Assembly: GCF_003024805.1 (NCBI RefSeq)
Contig: NZ_PUEC01000015.1
Coordinates: 1-64,000 of the forward strand
Reading direction: 5' to 3'
Origin: Duncaniella muris
Lineage (GTDB): Bacteria > Bacteroidota > Bacteroidia > Bacteroidales > Muribaculaceae
Length of the DNA: 64,000 nt
The notes under the pieces were generated by a model that saw nothing but the letters and a program-made list of their open reading frames with translations, was not told where the DNA came from and made no database searches. Made by a program: the position numbers and the translations under genes. This document shows, one piece after another, positions 27,345 to 35,873 of this stretch. The first letter of the stretch is position 1. Each line of letters opens with the position of its first letter.

Positions 27345-28658
27345 ATGAATCAAACTATGCGACTCAATAAATTATTCATAGCAACTCTGCTTGCATTCTC
27401 GACACTGGCCTTCCAGTCCTGTCTGAAAGATCAGGAAGATTTCTTTGACGAATCATCGTCAGAACGTATGCAGGCTGTCCTTGAAAACACCAAGGCCGTA
27501 CTCACAAGCTCTGACAACGGATGGATCTTCGACTACTATCCTGACCGCAACCTTTCATACGGCGGAATCATCTATGCTCTGAAGTTCGATGACAAAAAAG
27601 TATCTGTCCGTTGCGAACTCTCACCAGACATGGAGGAAACCAGCTTCTACAAGCTCAATACCAACAACGGCCCTGTACTCTCGTTCGACTCCTACAACAC
27701 CCTCATGCACTTCTTCGCCACTCCTTCAAGCGGTGAATATGAAGCTAAAGACGGTGATTTCGAGTTCATGATCATGGACGTGACCGAAGATCGCATCACA
27801 CTCCGTGGAAACCGCACCGGCAACACCATGTATCTCCACCGTCTCAACGAAGCCCCTGATGCCTTTATTCATGCCGCAGGTAAAATATATGACACCAATG
27901 TTGTCCCATCGGCTAATGGTGCTGTAGGCGCTATTGCTCTTACTTGCAAGAATGACATTAATACTCACTACATGGAATTTTTCTGGGGTGAAGACAATAG
28001 TCAATCCTCAGGTGAGTACTATCTGTCAACTTCTACCGGAATTCGGTTTAAAAACCCCATAACAATAGAAGGAGCAACAATCTCAGAATTGAATTATGCA
28101 TATGACGATTCTAATAAATCCGGCACATTTACCGGAGAAGATTCTAACGGCAATCAGATTTCTCTAACCGGTGTTCTGCCTGAAACCTATGCTTTCTTTG
28201 ATGATTATATCGGTAATTTCTCTTTCAGATATTATTCTGGACTGAGAAGTATCAATGTTAAGATTGATGGAGACAAGATGATAGGTGAATATACTTTGAC
28301 CGGCTTCAACGATAGATACACAGTCGCAGCTTCTTACAACAAAGCCAATGGCTGTCTTGAAATCAATGCTCAGCTTTTGGGCATCAATGGCAACGAAGCT
28401 GTCTGGCTTGCAGCCTGGAGCCTTGGAGGAGGAGGTAGCCTTGCATGGGATTCATCTTATGGTGTATTCGTTATTAAGGATCCTGACAGACCTGGGACAT
28501 TCACCATTACACCTAATAATGGATCATTAGCAACTGACTCATTCATTTTATGGACTACAGATCTTTCCGGCTCTTCAACAGGTCAACTCTCTGACCCTAA
28601 CTGGATGATAAATGGCAGTACTCAGCTACCATATCTCAATTCTTTGGTAAAGCTCTAA
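27345..28658 (+). CDS. DUF4302-family lipoprotein
   Basis: A 437-aa lipoprotein (lipobox FQSC, Cys26) with the N-terminal pattern of DUF4302 proteins (SSERMQAVLENTKAVLTSSDNGWIFDYYPD, then YALKFDDKKVSV), followed by an all-beta C-terminal region. Function is not known; the family recurs in SusCD operons with a zinc metallopeptidase. The start at 27345 is followed by an in-frame Met5 that could also serve. From about 27890 to 28650 the codons become visibly more AT-rich than in the SusC/SusD genes, suggesting a faster-evolving or recombined surface-exposed part. Confidence 0.82.
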   Translation: MNQTMRLNKLFIATLLAFSTLAFQSCLKDQEDFFDESSSERMQAVLENTKAVLTSSDNGWIFDYYPDRNLSYGGIIYALKFDDKKVSVRCELSPDMEETSFYKLNTNNGPVLSFDSYNTLMHFFATPSSGEYEAKDGDFEFMIMDVTEDRITLRGNRTGNTMYLHRLNEAPDAFIHAAGKIYDTNVVPSANGAVGAIALTCKNDINTHYMEFFWGEDNSQSSGEYYLSTSTGIRFKNPITIEGATISELNYAYDDSNKSGTFTGEDSNGNQISLTGVLPETYAFFDDYIGNFSFRYYSGLRSINVKIDGDKMIGEYTLTGFNDRYTVAASYNKANGCLEINAQLLGINGNEAVWLAAWSLGGGGSLAWDSSYGVFVIKDPDRPGTFTITPNNGSLATDSFILWTTDLSGSSTGQLSDPNWMINGSTQLPYLNSLVKL

Positions 28659-28673
28659 AACAACTGAACACTT

Positions 28674-30137
28674 ATGAAAAAGATATATAAATCAGTATTG
28701 TTCGCTATAATTGCTGCCGCGGGTTTCACCGCGTGCAGCGATTATGAAGCGCCGGACATCACAACCGAATCGGCCATCTCGATCACAGGCCATGAGACAT
28801 CTTTCCCCGCCTCGGCTTCTACCGGCTCGATCACCTTCGAGGCCAAAGGCCCGGTGACAGTAACCGCCAACAATGAATGGATCACAGCCTCTGTTGATGG
28901 CAACCGCATTGACATCGCCGTTGACCAGAACAACGCCTTCTCAGGCCGAAGCGGATCAATCACAGTCAAATGCGGCAACGCTACTGACAACATCTCGATT
29001 ATCCAGTCAGGCATCATTTTCAAATATGATAAAATCGAGCCGATCAGCATCAACTCTGATGCTTGGACCCAGTCTTATAACGCAGATGCGACAGTACCCA
29101 TCGAGGTATCTGATGATGCTGACTGGATTAACACTTCGATTGCTGATAACAAAATCACCATCGCAATTGAAGCCAATATGACTTTGATCCCCCGCAGCGC
29201 AACCATAACTGTAAAATGCGGTGATTTGGAATACTCCATTCCGGTTGAACAGGAAGAACTGAAATTTCCGCTCTTCAAAATACAGACTCTTCGCGTCAAT
29301 GACTCGCAAAGCACCAAAACTTATGAGTTTAAAGCTGATATCCCTGTCAAATTTACGACTGAAGCAGACTGGGTTCAGGCTGATTTTGCCAATAACACAG
29401 TTTCAATCGCTACAGAAGCCAATACCACAGGTCGCATCCGTAACGCGACACTCAACTATGAAATAGCCGGTGAAGCAGGATCATTAGTTATAGTGCAGGC
29501 CGAATTTGACAAAGAGATAGCAGGTGATTTCCACCTCACTTTCTACGATTATTTTAACGAAATGGAGCTTACTATACTCCCGGCCAAACTCTCACGCAAC
29601 GGAAAAAATTATACCTTGACCGTCACTGACATTTATTTTACTGGACAACCGGTTTTGACCATCCCGGTTGAATACAATGACGAAACTCTGTCAGTCACAA
29701 TTTCAAGTGGATCAACTTCTATCGGCATGTTCCAGAACTACTATTGCTTCCTCTCGCCGGTAACAATGGGAAGTGATGATATTGCCTTGTATTACACACG
29801 CGACCAGAAAATGAACGCAGCCTTTGTTTCTACAGTTTCAAGCGATGGAACAGAAGGCTTGATCGGCCAGTTCGCAAGCGTATCCACCAACAGATTAAAT
29901 CTTATCGGCTATGGCATCGGATGTTTTTCTTCTAACTCAGAGCTGAGCGATGATACCGCACAAGGCAACCTTGAGATTATGATTAATCCATCTCTCCTCC
30001 GCATTTACAGCGCCGAAGATGCAGCCTCTACAGATGCAGCAAAAGCCGCAGCAAGAACTATTAAGCGCAAAGCTGCAAATATCCCCTTTAAGATAAGTCC
30101 AGATTCAGCGAAGAAATTTCGCCGAATTGAATTATAA
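28674..30137 (+). CDS. BACON-repeat lipoprotein
   Basis: A 487-aa lipoprotein (lipobox GFTAC, Cys21) with three tandem BACON-like beta-sandwich repeats (about 34-110, 115-193 and 200-278), each with a xWI or xWV Trp (NEWITASVDGN, ADWINTSIADN, ADWVQADFANN) and ending in an I-hydrophobic-Q strand (SIIQSG, VEQEE, VIVQAE). The C-terminal 200 residues are a separate beta-rich domain without a recognised family. BACON domains bind mucin-type or other glycans or act as spacers. It is the last gene of the SusCD operon and is followed by the terminator at 30232-30275. Confidence 0.85.
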   Translation: MKKIYKSVLFAIIAAAGFTACSDYEAPDITTESAISITGHETSFPASASTGSITFEAKGPVTVTANNEWITASVDGNRIDIAVDQNNAFSGRSGSITVKCGNATDNISIIQSGIIFKYDKIEPISINSDAWTQSYNADATVPIEVSDDADWINTSIADNKITIAIEANMTLIPRSATITVKCGDLEYSIPVEQEELKFPLFKIQTLRVNDSQSTKTYEFKADIPVKFTTEADWVQADFANNTVSIATEANTTGRIRNATLNYEIAGEAGSLVIVQAEFDKEIAGDFHLTFYDYFNEMELTILPAKLSRNGKNYTLTVTDIYFTGQPVLTIPVEYNDETLSVTISSGSTSIGMFQNYYCFLSPVTMGSDDIALYYTRDQKMNAAFVSTVSSDGTEGLIGQFASVSTNRLNLIGYGIGCFSSNSELSDDTAQGNLEIMINPSLLRIYSAEDAASTDAAKAAARTIKRKAANIPFKISPDSAKKFRRIEL

Positions 30138-30231
30138 TCAGCTTGCCCGCTGAGACAATCTCGGCAACCGGACAAAAAATGGTCCGCTAATCTGACAACA
30201 ATACAGACAAACAGCAACCATACCTGACCCA

Positions 30232-30275
30232 AGCCCCGCCCCGACCGACCGGTTATGGCGGGGCTGACTTTTTTC
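30232..30275 (+). terminator. Terminator of the SusCD operon
   Basis: AGCCCCGCC (30232-30240) pairs perfectly with GGCGGGGCT (30257-30265), followed by a T-rich tail to 30275. It separates the SusCD operon from the pectin cluster. Confidence 0.85.
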
Positions 30276-30317
30276 TCTTGAGAACCCTGAGGCCTTCTAA
30301 TCAGGCTAATCAGGCCA

Positions 30318-30374
30318 ACCCCAAATCTCCCAAAGTCCCCAAACCTTCCAAAACTCCCAAATCTCCCAAACCCA
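30318..30374. repeat. Short imperfect tandem repeat (about 9-bp unit)
   Basis: About six copies of a unit close to TCCCAAATC (variants CCCCAAATC, TCCCAAAGTC, CCAAACCTTC) lie between the SusCD terminator and the promoter at 30389. Read on the minus strand the units are GATTTGGGA. No coding role is seen; such tracts vary in copy number by slippage. Confidence 0.6.
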
Positions 30375-30388
30375 CCCTGAAGCCAAAT

Positions 30389-30419
30389 TTTGCAGTCTGC
30401 GGGTAAATTCGTAACTTTG
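30389..30419 (+). promoter_or_regulatory. Promoter of the pectin-degradation cluster
   Basis: TTTG (30389-30392), 19 nt, then TAACTTTG (30412-30419) match the consensus perfectly. A GTG codon at 30419 opens a longer frame for the next gene, but it overlaps this -7 element, so translation begins at the ATG at 30461. Confidence 0.82.
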
Positions 30420-30460
30420 TGCCAAATACCTTAAAATTTACCATAACAGTATCGGAACCG

Positions 30461-32566
30461 ATGACTTTCAAAAACTTATTCTATGCAGCGGCTCTCACGT
30501 TGCCGCTTTCGGCTCTTTACTCCTGCGGATCTGCCTCAGCCATTGACCGTCAGGCTTTAGTGGAAAGAAACAACCCCCACATCACCGCCATCGACACCCT
30601 CGCCTCGCTCTCTGTGGGCAACGGAGAATTCGCCGTGACCGTCGACGTCACCGGCCTCCAGACATTCCCCGAACTCTACAGTAAGGGTGTGCCCCTCGGC
30701 ACTCAGGCACAGTGGGGATGGCACAGTTTCGCCAACCCTGACAACCTCCGTCCCGAAGAAGCCCTTAAGGACTATGACTTCGGACGCGGCCGCAAAGAAC
30801 CCTACGCAGTGCAGTTCAAGGAAGCCGGACGCCCCCACGATGCCGCAAACTGGTATCGCGTCAACCCCCACCGCCTCCACCTCGGAGCAATAGGCTTTGC
30901 CGGACTTCAGCCCGACCGGATCACCGACATCGACCAGACCCTCGACATGTGGACCGGCGAAATCCGTTCTGACTTCAAGGTCGATGGCTCTCCCGTGGCT
31001 GTCCGCACCTACGTCCACCCCGAAAAAGACATGCTCGCCGCCTCGATCAAAGACGAAAAGCATCTGCCCCTGGCAATCCGCCTCCCCTATCCGACCGGCG
31101 GACACTGTGACGATGCCTGCAACTGGACCGCCGACTCGCTCCACACCACAGACATTGTCCGCGCCGACGCCAACAGCGCCCTCCTGCGCCACAGCCTCGA
31201 CTCCACCACCTATTATATAGACCTCGCCTGGAGCGGCAACGCTTCACTCCGTCAGGACGGCCGCAACCAGCTCACGCTCACCCCGGCCGACAACGAGTGG
31301 ACCGTTACCGCCACCTTCCTCCCCGACGTGCCGCAGGACGCAGCCCCAACCGTAGCCCAGACCCGCGATGCATCCTCGACCTACTGGAAAGACTTCTGGA
31401 CCAAGGGCGGAGTGGTTGACTTCAGCCACTGCACCGACCCGCGCGCCAAGGAACTCGAACGCCGCGTGGTGCTCTCGCAATACCTCCTCGCCATCCAGTG
31501 TGCAGGCTCCACCCCTCCCCAGGAAACCGGCCTCACCTACAACTCATGGTTCGGAAAATTCCACATGGAAATGATCTGGTGGCACCAGGCACAGTTTGCC
31601 CTCTACGGCCACGAAGACCTGCTCAACCGTACCCTCCCCTGGTATGAAAGCTCCCAGGGAGTAGCCCGCGAGATAGCCGAGCGCCAAGGCTTCAAAGGTC
31701 TCCGCTGGATGAAGATGACCGATCCCTCAGGCATGGAAGCCCCCTCGAAGGTGGGATCTTTCCTCATCTGGCAGCAGCCCCACCTGATCTATCTGGCCGA
31801 ACTCCTCTACCGCGCCAACCCCGACAGCGCGATGGTCAACCGCTACTATCCCCTCATCCAGGGCACAGCCGAATTCATGGCCGACTTCGCCGAACAGGAT
31901 TCGACCGGCCGCTACATACTCCGCGGCATCATCCCCGCACAGGAAACCCTCCGCGCAGCCGAAACCGTCAATCCCCCCTTCGAACTGGCCTACTGGCACT
32001 TCGCCCTCAACACCGCCCAGCAGTGGCGCGAGCGCAAGGGTGAACCTCGCGTAGAGAAATGGGACGAAATCATAGCATCGCTCTCGCCCCTCGCCGCAAA
32101 AGACAGCCTCTATCTCGCCGCCGAGACAGCTCCTGAGACCTACAGCGATATCCGTCTGACCTCCGACCACATGGCCGTGCTCGCCGCCGTAGGCATCCTC
32201 CCCAACTCACCCCTGGTGAAAGCCGACATCATGGACAACACCTTTGACTGGGTATATGACAACTGGAACTGGGACAAGACCTGGGGCTGGGACTACCCCA
32301 CCACAGCAATGAACGCCGTGCGCCTCGGCCATCCCGAAAAGGCTGTCAACGCCCTGCTCATGGACAAGCGCACCAACACCTATCTCCCCAACGGCCACAA
32401 CTATCAGGACAACCGTCTGCGCTGCTATCTGCCCGGCAACGGCGGCCTGCTCACCGCAGTGGCCCTCATGTGTGCCGGCTGGGACGGCTGCGAGACCGAA
32501 AATCCCGGCTTCCCGAAAGACGGCACCTGGGACGTGCGCTGGGAAGGCATCAAGCCCCTCCCCTAA
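30461..32566 (+). CDS. Six-hairpin glycosidase-like lipoprotein of unknown specificity
   Basis: A 701-aa lipoprotein (lipobox ALYSC, Cys22). It has an N-terminal beta-sandwich (NGEFAVTVDVTGLQTFPELY, GTQAQWGWHSF) and a C-terminal (alpha/alpha)6-type region (NSWFGKFHMEMIWWHQAQF, GMEAPSKVGSFLIWQQPHLIYLAELL, NWNWDKTWGWDYPTTAMNA), a layout shared with GH65/GH95-type enzymes. I cannot assign a CAZy family. Its position at the head of a DUF4450-GH106-GH105 run points to a role on rhamnogalacturonan or a related rhamnose-rich glycan. The start at 30461 is chosen because the promoter overlaps the upstream GTG. Confidence 0.75.
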   Translation: MTFKNLFYAAALTLPLSALYSCGSASAIDRQALVERNNPHITAIDTLASLSVGNGEFAVTVDVTGLQTFPELYSKGVPLGTQAQWGWHSFANPDNLRPEEALKDYDFGRGRKEPYAVQFKEAGRPHDAANWYRVNPHRLHLGAIGFAGLQPDRITDIDQTLDMWTGEIRSDFKVDGSPVAVRTYVHPEKDMLAASIKDEKHLPLAIRLPYPTGGHCDDACNWTADSLHTTDIVRADANSALLRHSLDSTTYYIDLAWSGNASLRQDGRNQLTLTPADNEWTVTATFLPDVPQDAAPTVAQTRDASSTYWKDFWTKGGVVDFSHCTDPRAKELERRVVLSQYLLAIQCAGSTPPQETGLTYNSWFGKFHMEMIWWHQAQFALYGHEDLLNRTLPWYESSQGVAREIAERQGFKGLRWMKMTDPSGMEAPSKVGSFLIWQQPHLIYLAELLYRANPDSAMVNRYYPLIQGTAEFMADFAEQDSTGRYILRGIIPAQETLRAAETVNPPFELAYWHFALNTAQQWRERKGEPRVEKWDEIIASLSPLAAKDSLYLAAETAPETYSDIRLTSDHMAVLAAVGILPNSPLVKADIMDNTFDWVYDNWNWDKTWGWDYPTTAMNAVRLGHPEKAVNALLMDKRTNTYLPNGHNYQDNRLRCYLPGNGGLLTAVALMCAGWDGCETENPGFPKDGTWDVRWEGIKPLP

Positions 32567-32632
32567 GCCGGATCAAGCGCGTGAAAGCGCCCCGCCCCGC
32601 CCAATAAGGAATTATCTTGAATCCACAATCGG

Positions 32633-32656
32633 AGGGTGCCTCTCTGACGGCACCCT
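32633..32656 (+). promoter_or_regulatory. Intercistronic hairpin before the DUF4450 gene
   Basis: AGGGTGCC (32633-32640) and GGCACCCT (32649-32656) form a perfect 8-bp stem with an 8-nt loop, followed by TCAAAA rather than a T run. It could be an mRNA processing or stability element, or a weak attenuator, 21 bp before the ATG at 32678. Confidence 0.45.
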
Positions 32657-32677
32657 TCAAAACCATCACTTTTGTAA

Positions 32678-35600
32678 ATGAAGTTCACAAAAGCCGCCAT
32701 GCTGTGCATGGCCCTCACAGCCACGCTTGCCCCTCTCAGGGCAGGCGCGGCATCTAATACACAGATCCGCAAGACCCACTACCGCCCCGATGGAATCTCG
32801 GCTGTCTGCACCGACGGACAGACCAAATTCAACCGAGCCCTCTACGGCGCACACTCAGGTTTCCGCATGGAGTGCAGCGACATGCCAAAATTCGGCATCT
32901 ACCTGCCCCGCATGGGCGGCAACCTCCGTCTGACACTCCCACAGGGCTCATGCACCGCGCGCTACACCCCCGGCCGCATGGACTACTCCCAGGGCGGCAT
33001 CGAGGTTGAGGCGCAGGTTATGCGCAGCACCGACATGGCTCTCTGGCGCCTGACCAATACAACGGCTTCGGCCGTCACAGTGCCCGTGCGCTTCGGAGGC
33101 GTGGCCGACAAGAAATTCTTCCGCGAGGGTGACCTCGGTGTCGACGACCCCACATGCTTCGACCTCAAGCCCGAATACTGCAAGGGCAACATCTTCACCG
33201 TTAACGGCGACACCGTCAGAGTGGAATACGGCAACAAACAGCGCGCACAACTCTCGCTGCTCATACCTGCCGCCGGCTCACACATCAGCGAACTCCCGGT
33301 CTACGAAGGCGAGATAGTCCTCGCCCCCGGCGAAAGCAAATACATAACCCTGATCCCCTCGCCCGTGATCCCCGCCGGCTTCTCCATCCCCGCCATGATG
33401 AAGCAGGCCGAGAGCGAAAGAGCCGCTCTGGCATCGGCAGTCTCCATCTCAACCCCAGATCCCTGGCTCAACCCCATAGGCAGCGCCATGTCAGTGGCCG
33501 CTGACGGCATCTGGAGCGGACAGGCATGGCTCCACGGCTCGATTGGATGGCGCACGCCCCACCTCGGATGGCGCGGTGCCTACGTAGGCAACGCCATAGG
33601 CCGCCACGACCGCGCCCTCACCCATTTCGCCACCTATGCCGACAATCAGGTTACCGACATCCCCGCCACACTCCAGCATCCCTGCCAGGACAGCACCCTC
33701 AACCTCGCGCGGGCTGAAAAACGCTGGGGAACACCCATGTACAGCAACGGCTACATCTGCCGCCGACCGGGAAAGAAAGGCGAAATGTCGCACTACGACA
33801 TGAATCTCGTCTACATCGATGCCCTCATGCGCCACTTCCGCCACACAGGCGACACCGCAGCCATGCGCCGCTTCTTCCCGGTGATCAAACGCCATCTCGC
33901 CTGGGAAAAACTCAACTTCGACCCTGACGGCGACCACCTCTATGACGCCTACTGCTGCATCTGGGCCAGTGACGCTCTCTACTACAGTGGCGGCGCCGTC
34001 ACCCACTCCTCGGCCTACAACCGCTTCGCCAACCTCATGGCCGCCCGCGTGTCACAGATCATCGGCGAAGACCCGACCCCCTATCTCGATGAAGCCGAAG
34101 CCATCGGCAAAGCCATCGACGCCACCCTCTGGATGCCCGAACGCGGCCACTGGGCCGAATTCAAGGATGCCGGAGGCAAACAGCGTCTCCACCCCTCGGC
34201 AGCAGTCTGGACCATCTACCATGCCATCGACTCCGAGATCGCCGACCCCTTCCAGGCCTACGCAGCCACCTGCTATGTCGACAGCGTAATCCCCCACATC
34301 CCCGTGCTCTCAGACAGCGGAGTCGACAACATCTACACCATCTCCACCACCAACTGGAAACCCTACTCCTGGAGCATCAACAACGTGGCCATCGCCGAAG
34401 TGATGCACACCGCCCTCGCCTACTGGCAGGCCGGACGCAGCGAGGAAGCCTGCCGGCTGATGAAAGCCGTGGTGATGGACAACATGTATCTCGGCGCATC
34501 GCCCCTCAACTTCGGCCAGATCAGCCACTATGACGCCGTGCGCGGCGAGTCTTACCGCGACTTCGCCGACCCCATCGGAGTCTGGAGCCGCGCCCTCACC
34601 GAAGGCCTCTTCGGCATCCGCCCTGACATGACAGCCGCCACTCCCCGTGTAGAGATCATTCCCGGTTTCCCCTCCGACTGGAACTCAGCCTCAATAAATC
34701 TCCCAGACATAGCCTACAGCTTCCGCCGCGACGGCGACCGCCTGGTCTACACCATCGACAACCGCTACCGCCTCGCGCCTCAGGTGCTGCTCACAGTGCC
34801 GGTCCACGGCGTGCGCTCAGTCAAAGTCAACGGCCGCACCGTAGCCTGGGAAAATGTCGACAGCTCGATAGGCACCCCGCGTCTGCGCATCAACGCCGGC
34901 AATGAACCGCAGCTTGAAGTGGTCATCGAGACCGCCGGCGAGCTGACCGCCATCCCTACCGGCCGCGTGCGCGAGGAAGGCCCGGTGAAATTCACCGAGA
35001 TGGCTGACGGCGTGCTGAAATGGTGGACCGCCGAAATCTCAGCCCACAGGCCATTCACCGCCGTAGCCGCACCCGGATTCGACGATATCAACCCCACCCG
35101 CTGCGAGACCGTAGATCTGCGCAAGGCCTACAACGCCTCTGTCACCGACATCTTCCGCAACCGCTACCTCTCGCCGCGTCCGCAGGTGACCACCCTCCAG
35201 ATCCCCGCGCAGGGCATCGGCGAATGGTGTCACCCGAAACTCACCGCCGAGATCGATGACTCCGGACTCCGCAGCCGCCTGGACCGGGAGAAAGGACGCC
35301 TCGTCACCGAACTCGGCATCCCCTTCGCCCTACCGGCCAAAGGCTCAAACGTGATCTACACCTCTCTATGGGACAACTATCCCGACCGCGCCTCCGTGAA
35401 ACTCAGCGGCAAAGCCTCACATCTCTATCTCGTTATGGCCGGCTCGACAAACCACATGCAGTCAGGCATCGAGAACGGAAAAATCCGCATCCGCTACAAA
35501 GACGGCAGCGAAAGCGTCACCCCTTTGGTCAATCCTCACAACTGGGCCCCGATCGAACAGGATTTCTATAACGACAACCACGCTTTCGCCCTCGCTCCCG

Positions 35601-35854
35601 GAACCAAACCGCTCTACCGCATGCATCTGCAGACCGGCCACGTGGCCCGCGATCTCGCCCGCGAGGTTGGCAAACGCCAGGAGCTTGAAAGCACCGGAGC
35701 CGACGGCGACATCGTAGGCACAATTCCCGGCGGAGCCGCCGTGGTGCTTGACATCCCCGCAGATCCGAAACGCAAACTCGAATCACTGGAAATCGAAACC
35801 CTCTCAGGCGACGTAGTCATAGGCCTTATGGGCATAACCCTCCAGCGCCCCTGA
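32678..35854 (+). CDS. DUF4450-family large secreted protein
   Basis: A 1058-aa exported protein (signal MKFTKAAMLCMALTATLAPLRAGA) matching the DUF4450 family: N-terminal YRPDGISAVCTDGQTKFNRALYG, then a six-hairpin catalytic-like region (WLHGSIGWRTPHLGWRGAYVG, NNVAIAEVMHTALAYWQAGR, EGLFGIRPD), and a C-terminal region with NVIYTSLWDNYPDRASVKL and a GSTNHMQSG motif. From memory, such proteins recur in rhamnogalacturonan utilisation loci of Bacteroidetes; biochemical function is unknown to me. It sits in the same direction between the six-hairpin lipoprotein and GH106 genes. Its length is near the family maximum and no frameshift is visible. Confidence 0.8.
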   Translation: MKFTKAAMLCMALTATLAPLRAGAASNTQIRKTHYRPDGISAVCTDGQTKFNRALYGAHSGFRMECSDMPKFGIYLPRMGGNLRLTLPQGSCTARYTPGRMDYSQGGIEVEAQVMRSTDMALWRLTNTTASAVTVPVRFGGVADKKFFREGDLGVDDPTCFDLKPEYCKGNIFTVNGDTVRVEYGNKQRAQLSLLIPAAGSHISELPVYEGEIVLAPGESKYITLIPSPVIPAGFSIPAMMKQAESERAALASAVSISTPDPWLNPIGSAMSVAADGIWSGQAWLHGSIGWRTPHLGWRGAYVGNAIGRHDRALTHFATYADNQVTDIPATLQHPCQDSTLNLARAEKRWGTPMYSNGYICRRPGKKGEMSHYDMNLVYIDALMRHFRHTGDTAAMRRFFPVIKRHLAWEKLNFDPDGDHLYDAYCCIWASDALYYSGGAVTHSSAYNRFANLMAARVSQIIGEDPTPYLDEAEAIGKAIDATLWMPERGHWAEFKDAGGKQRLHPSAAVWTIYHAIDSEIADPFQAYAATCYVDSVIPHIPVLSDSGVDNIYTISTTNWKPYSWSINNVAIAEVMHTALAYWQAGRSEEACRLMKAVVMDNMYLGASPLNFGQISHYDAVRGESYRDFADPIGVWSRALTEGLFGIRPDMTAATPRVEIIPGFPSDWNSASINLPDIAYSFRRDGDRLVYTIDNRYRLAPQVLLTVPVHGVRSVKVNGRTVAWENVDSSIGTPRLRINAGNEPQLEVVIETAGELTAIPTGRVREEGPVKFTEMADGVLKWWTAEISAHRPFTAVAAPGFDDINPTRCETVDLRKAYNASVTDIFRNRYLSPRPQVTTLQIPAQGIGEWCHPKLTAEIDDSGLRSRLDREKGRLVTELGIPFALPAKGSNVIYTSLWDNYPDRASVKLSGKASHLYLVMAGSTNHMQSGIENGKIRIRYKDGSESVTPLVNPHNWAPIEQDFYNDNHAFALAPGTKPLYRMHLQTGHVARDLAREVGKRQELESTGADGDIVGTIPGGAAVVLDIPADPKRKLESLEIETLSGDVVIGLMGITLQRP

Positions 35855-35873
35855 TTCTCTAAACAGACCGCAC

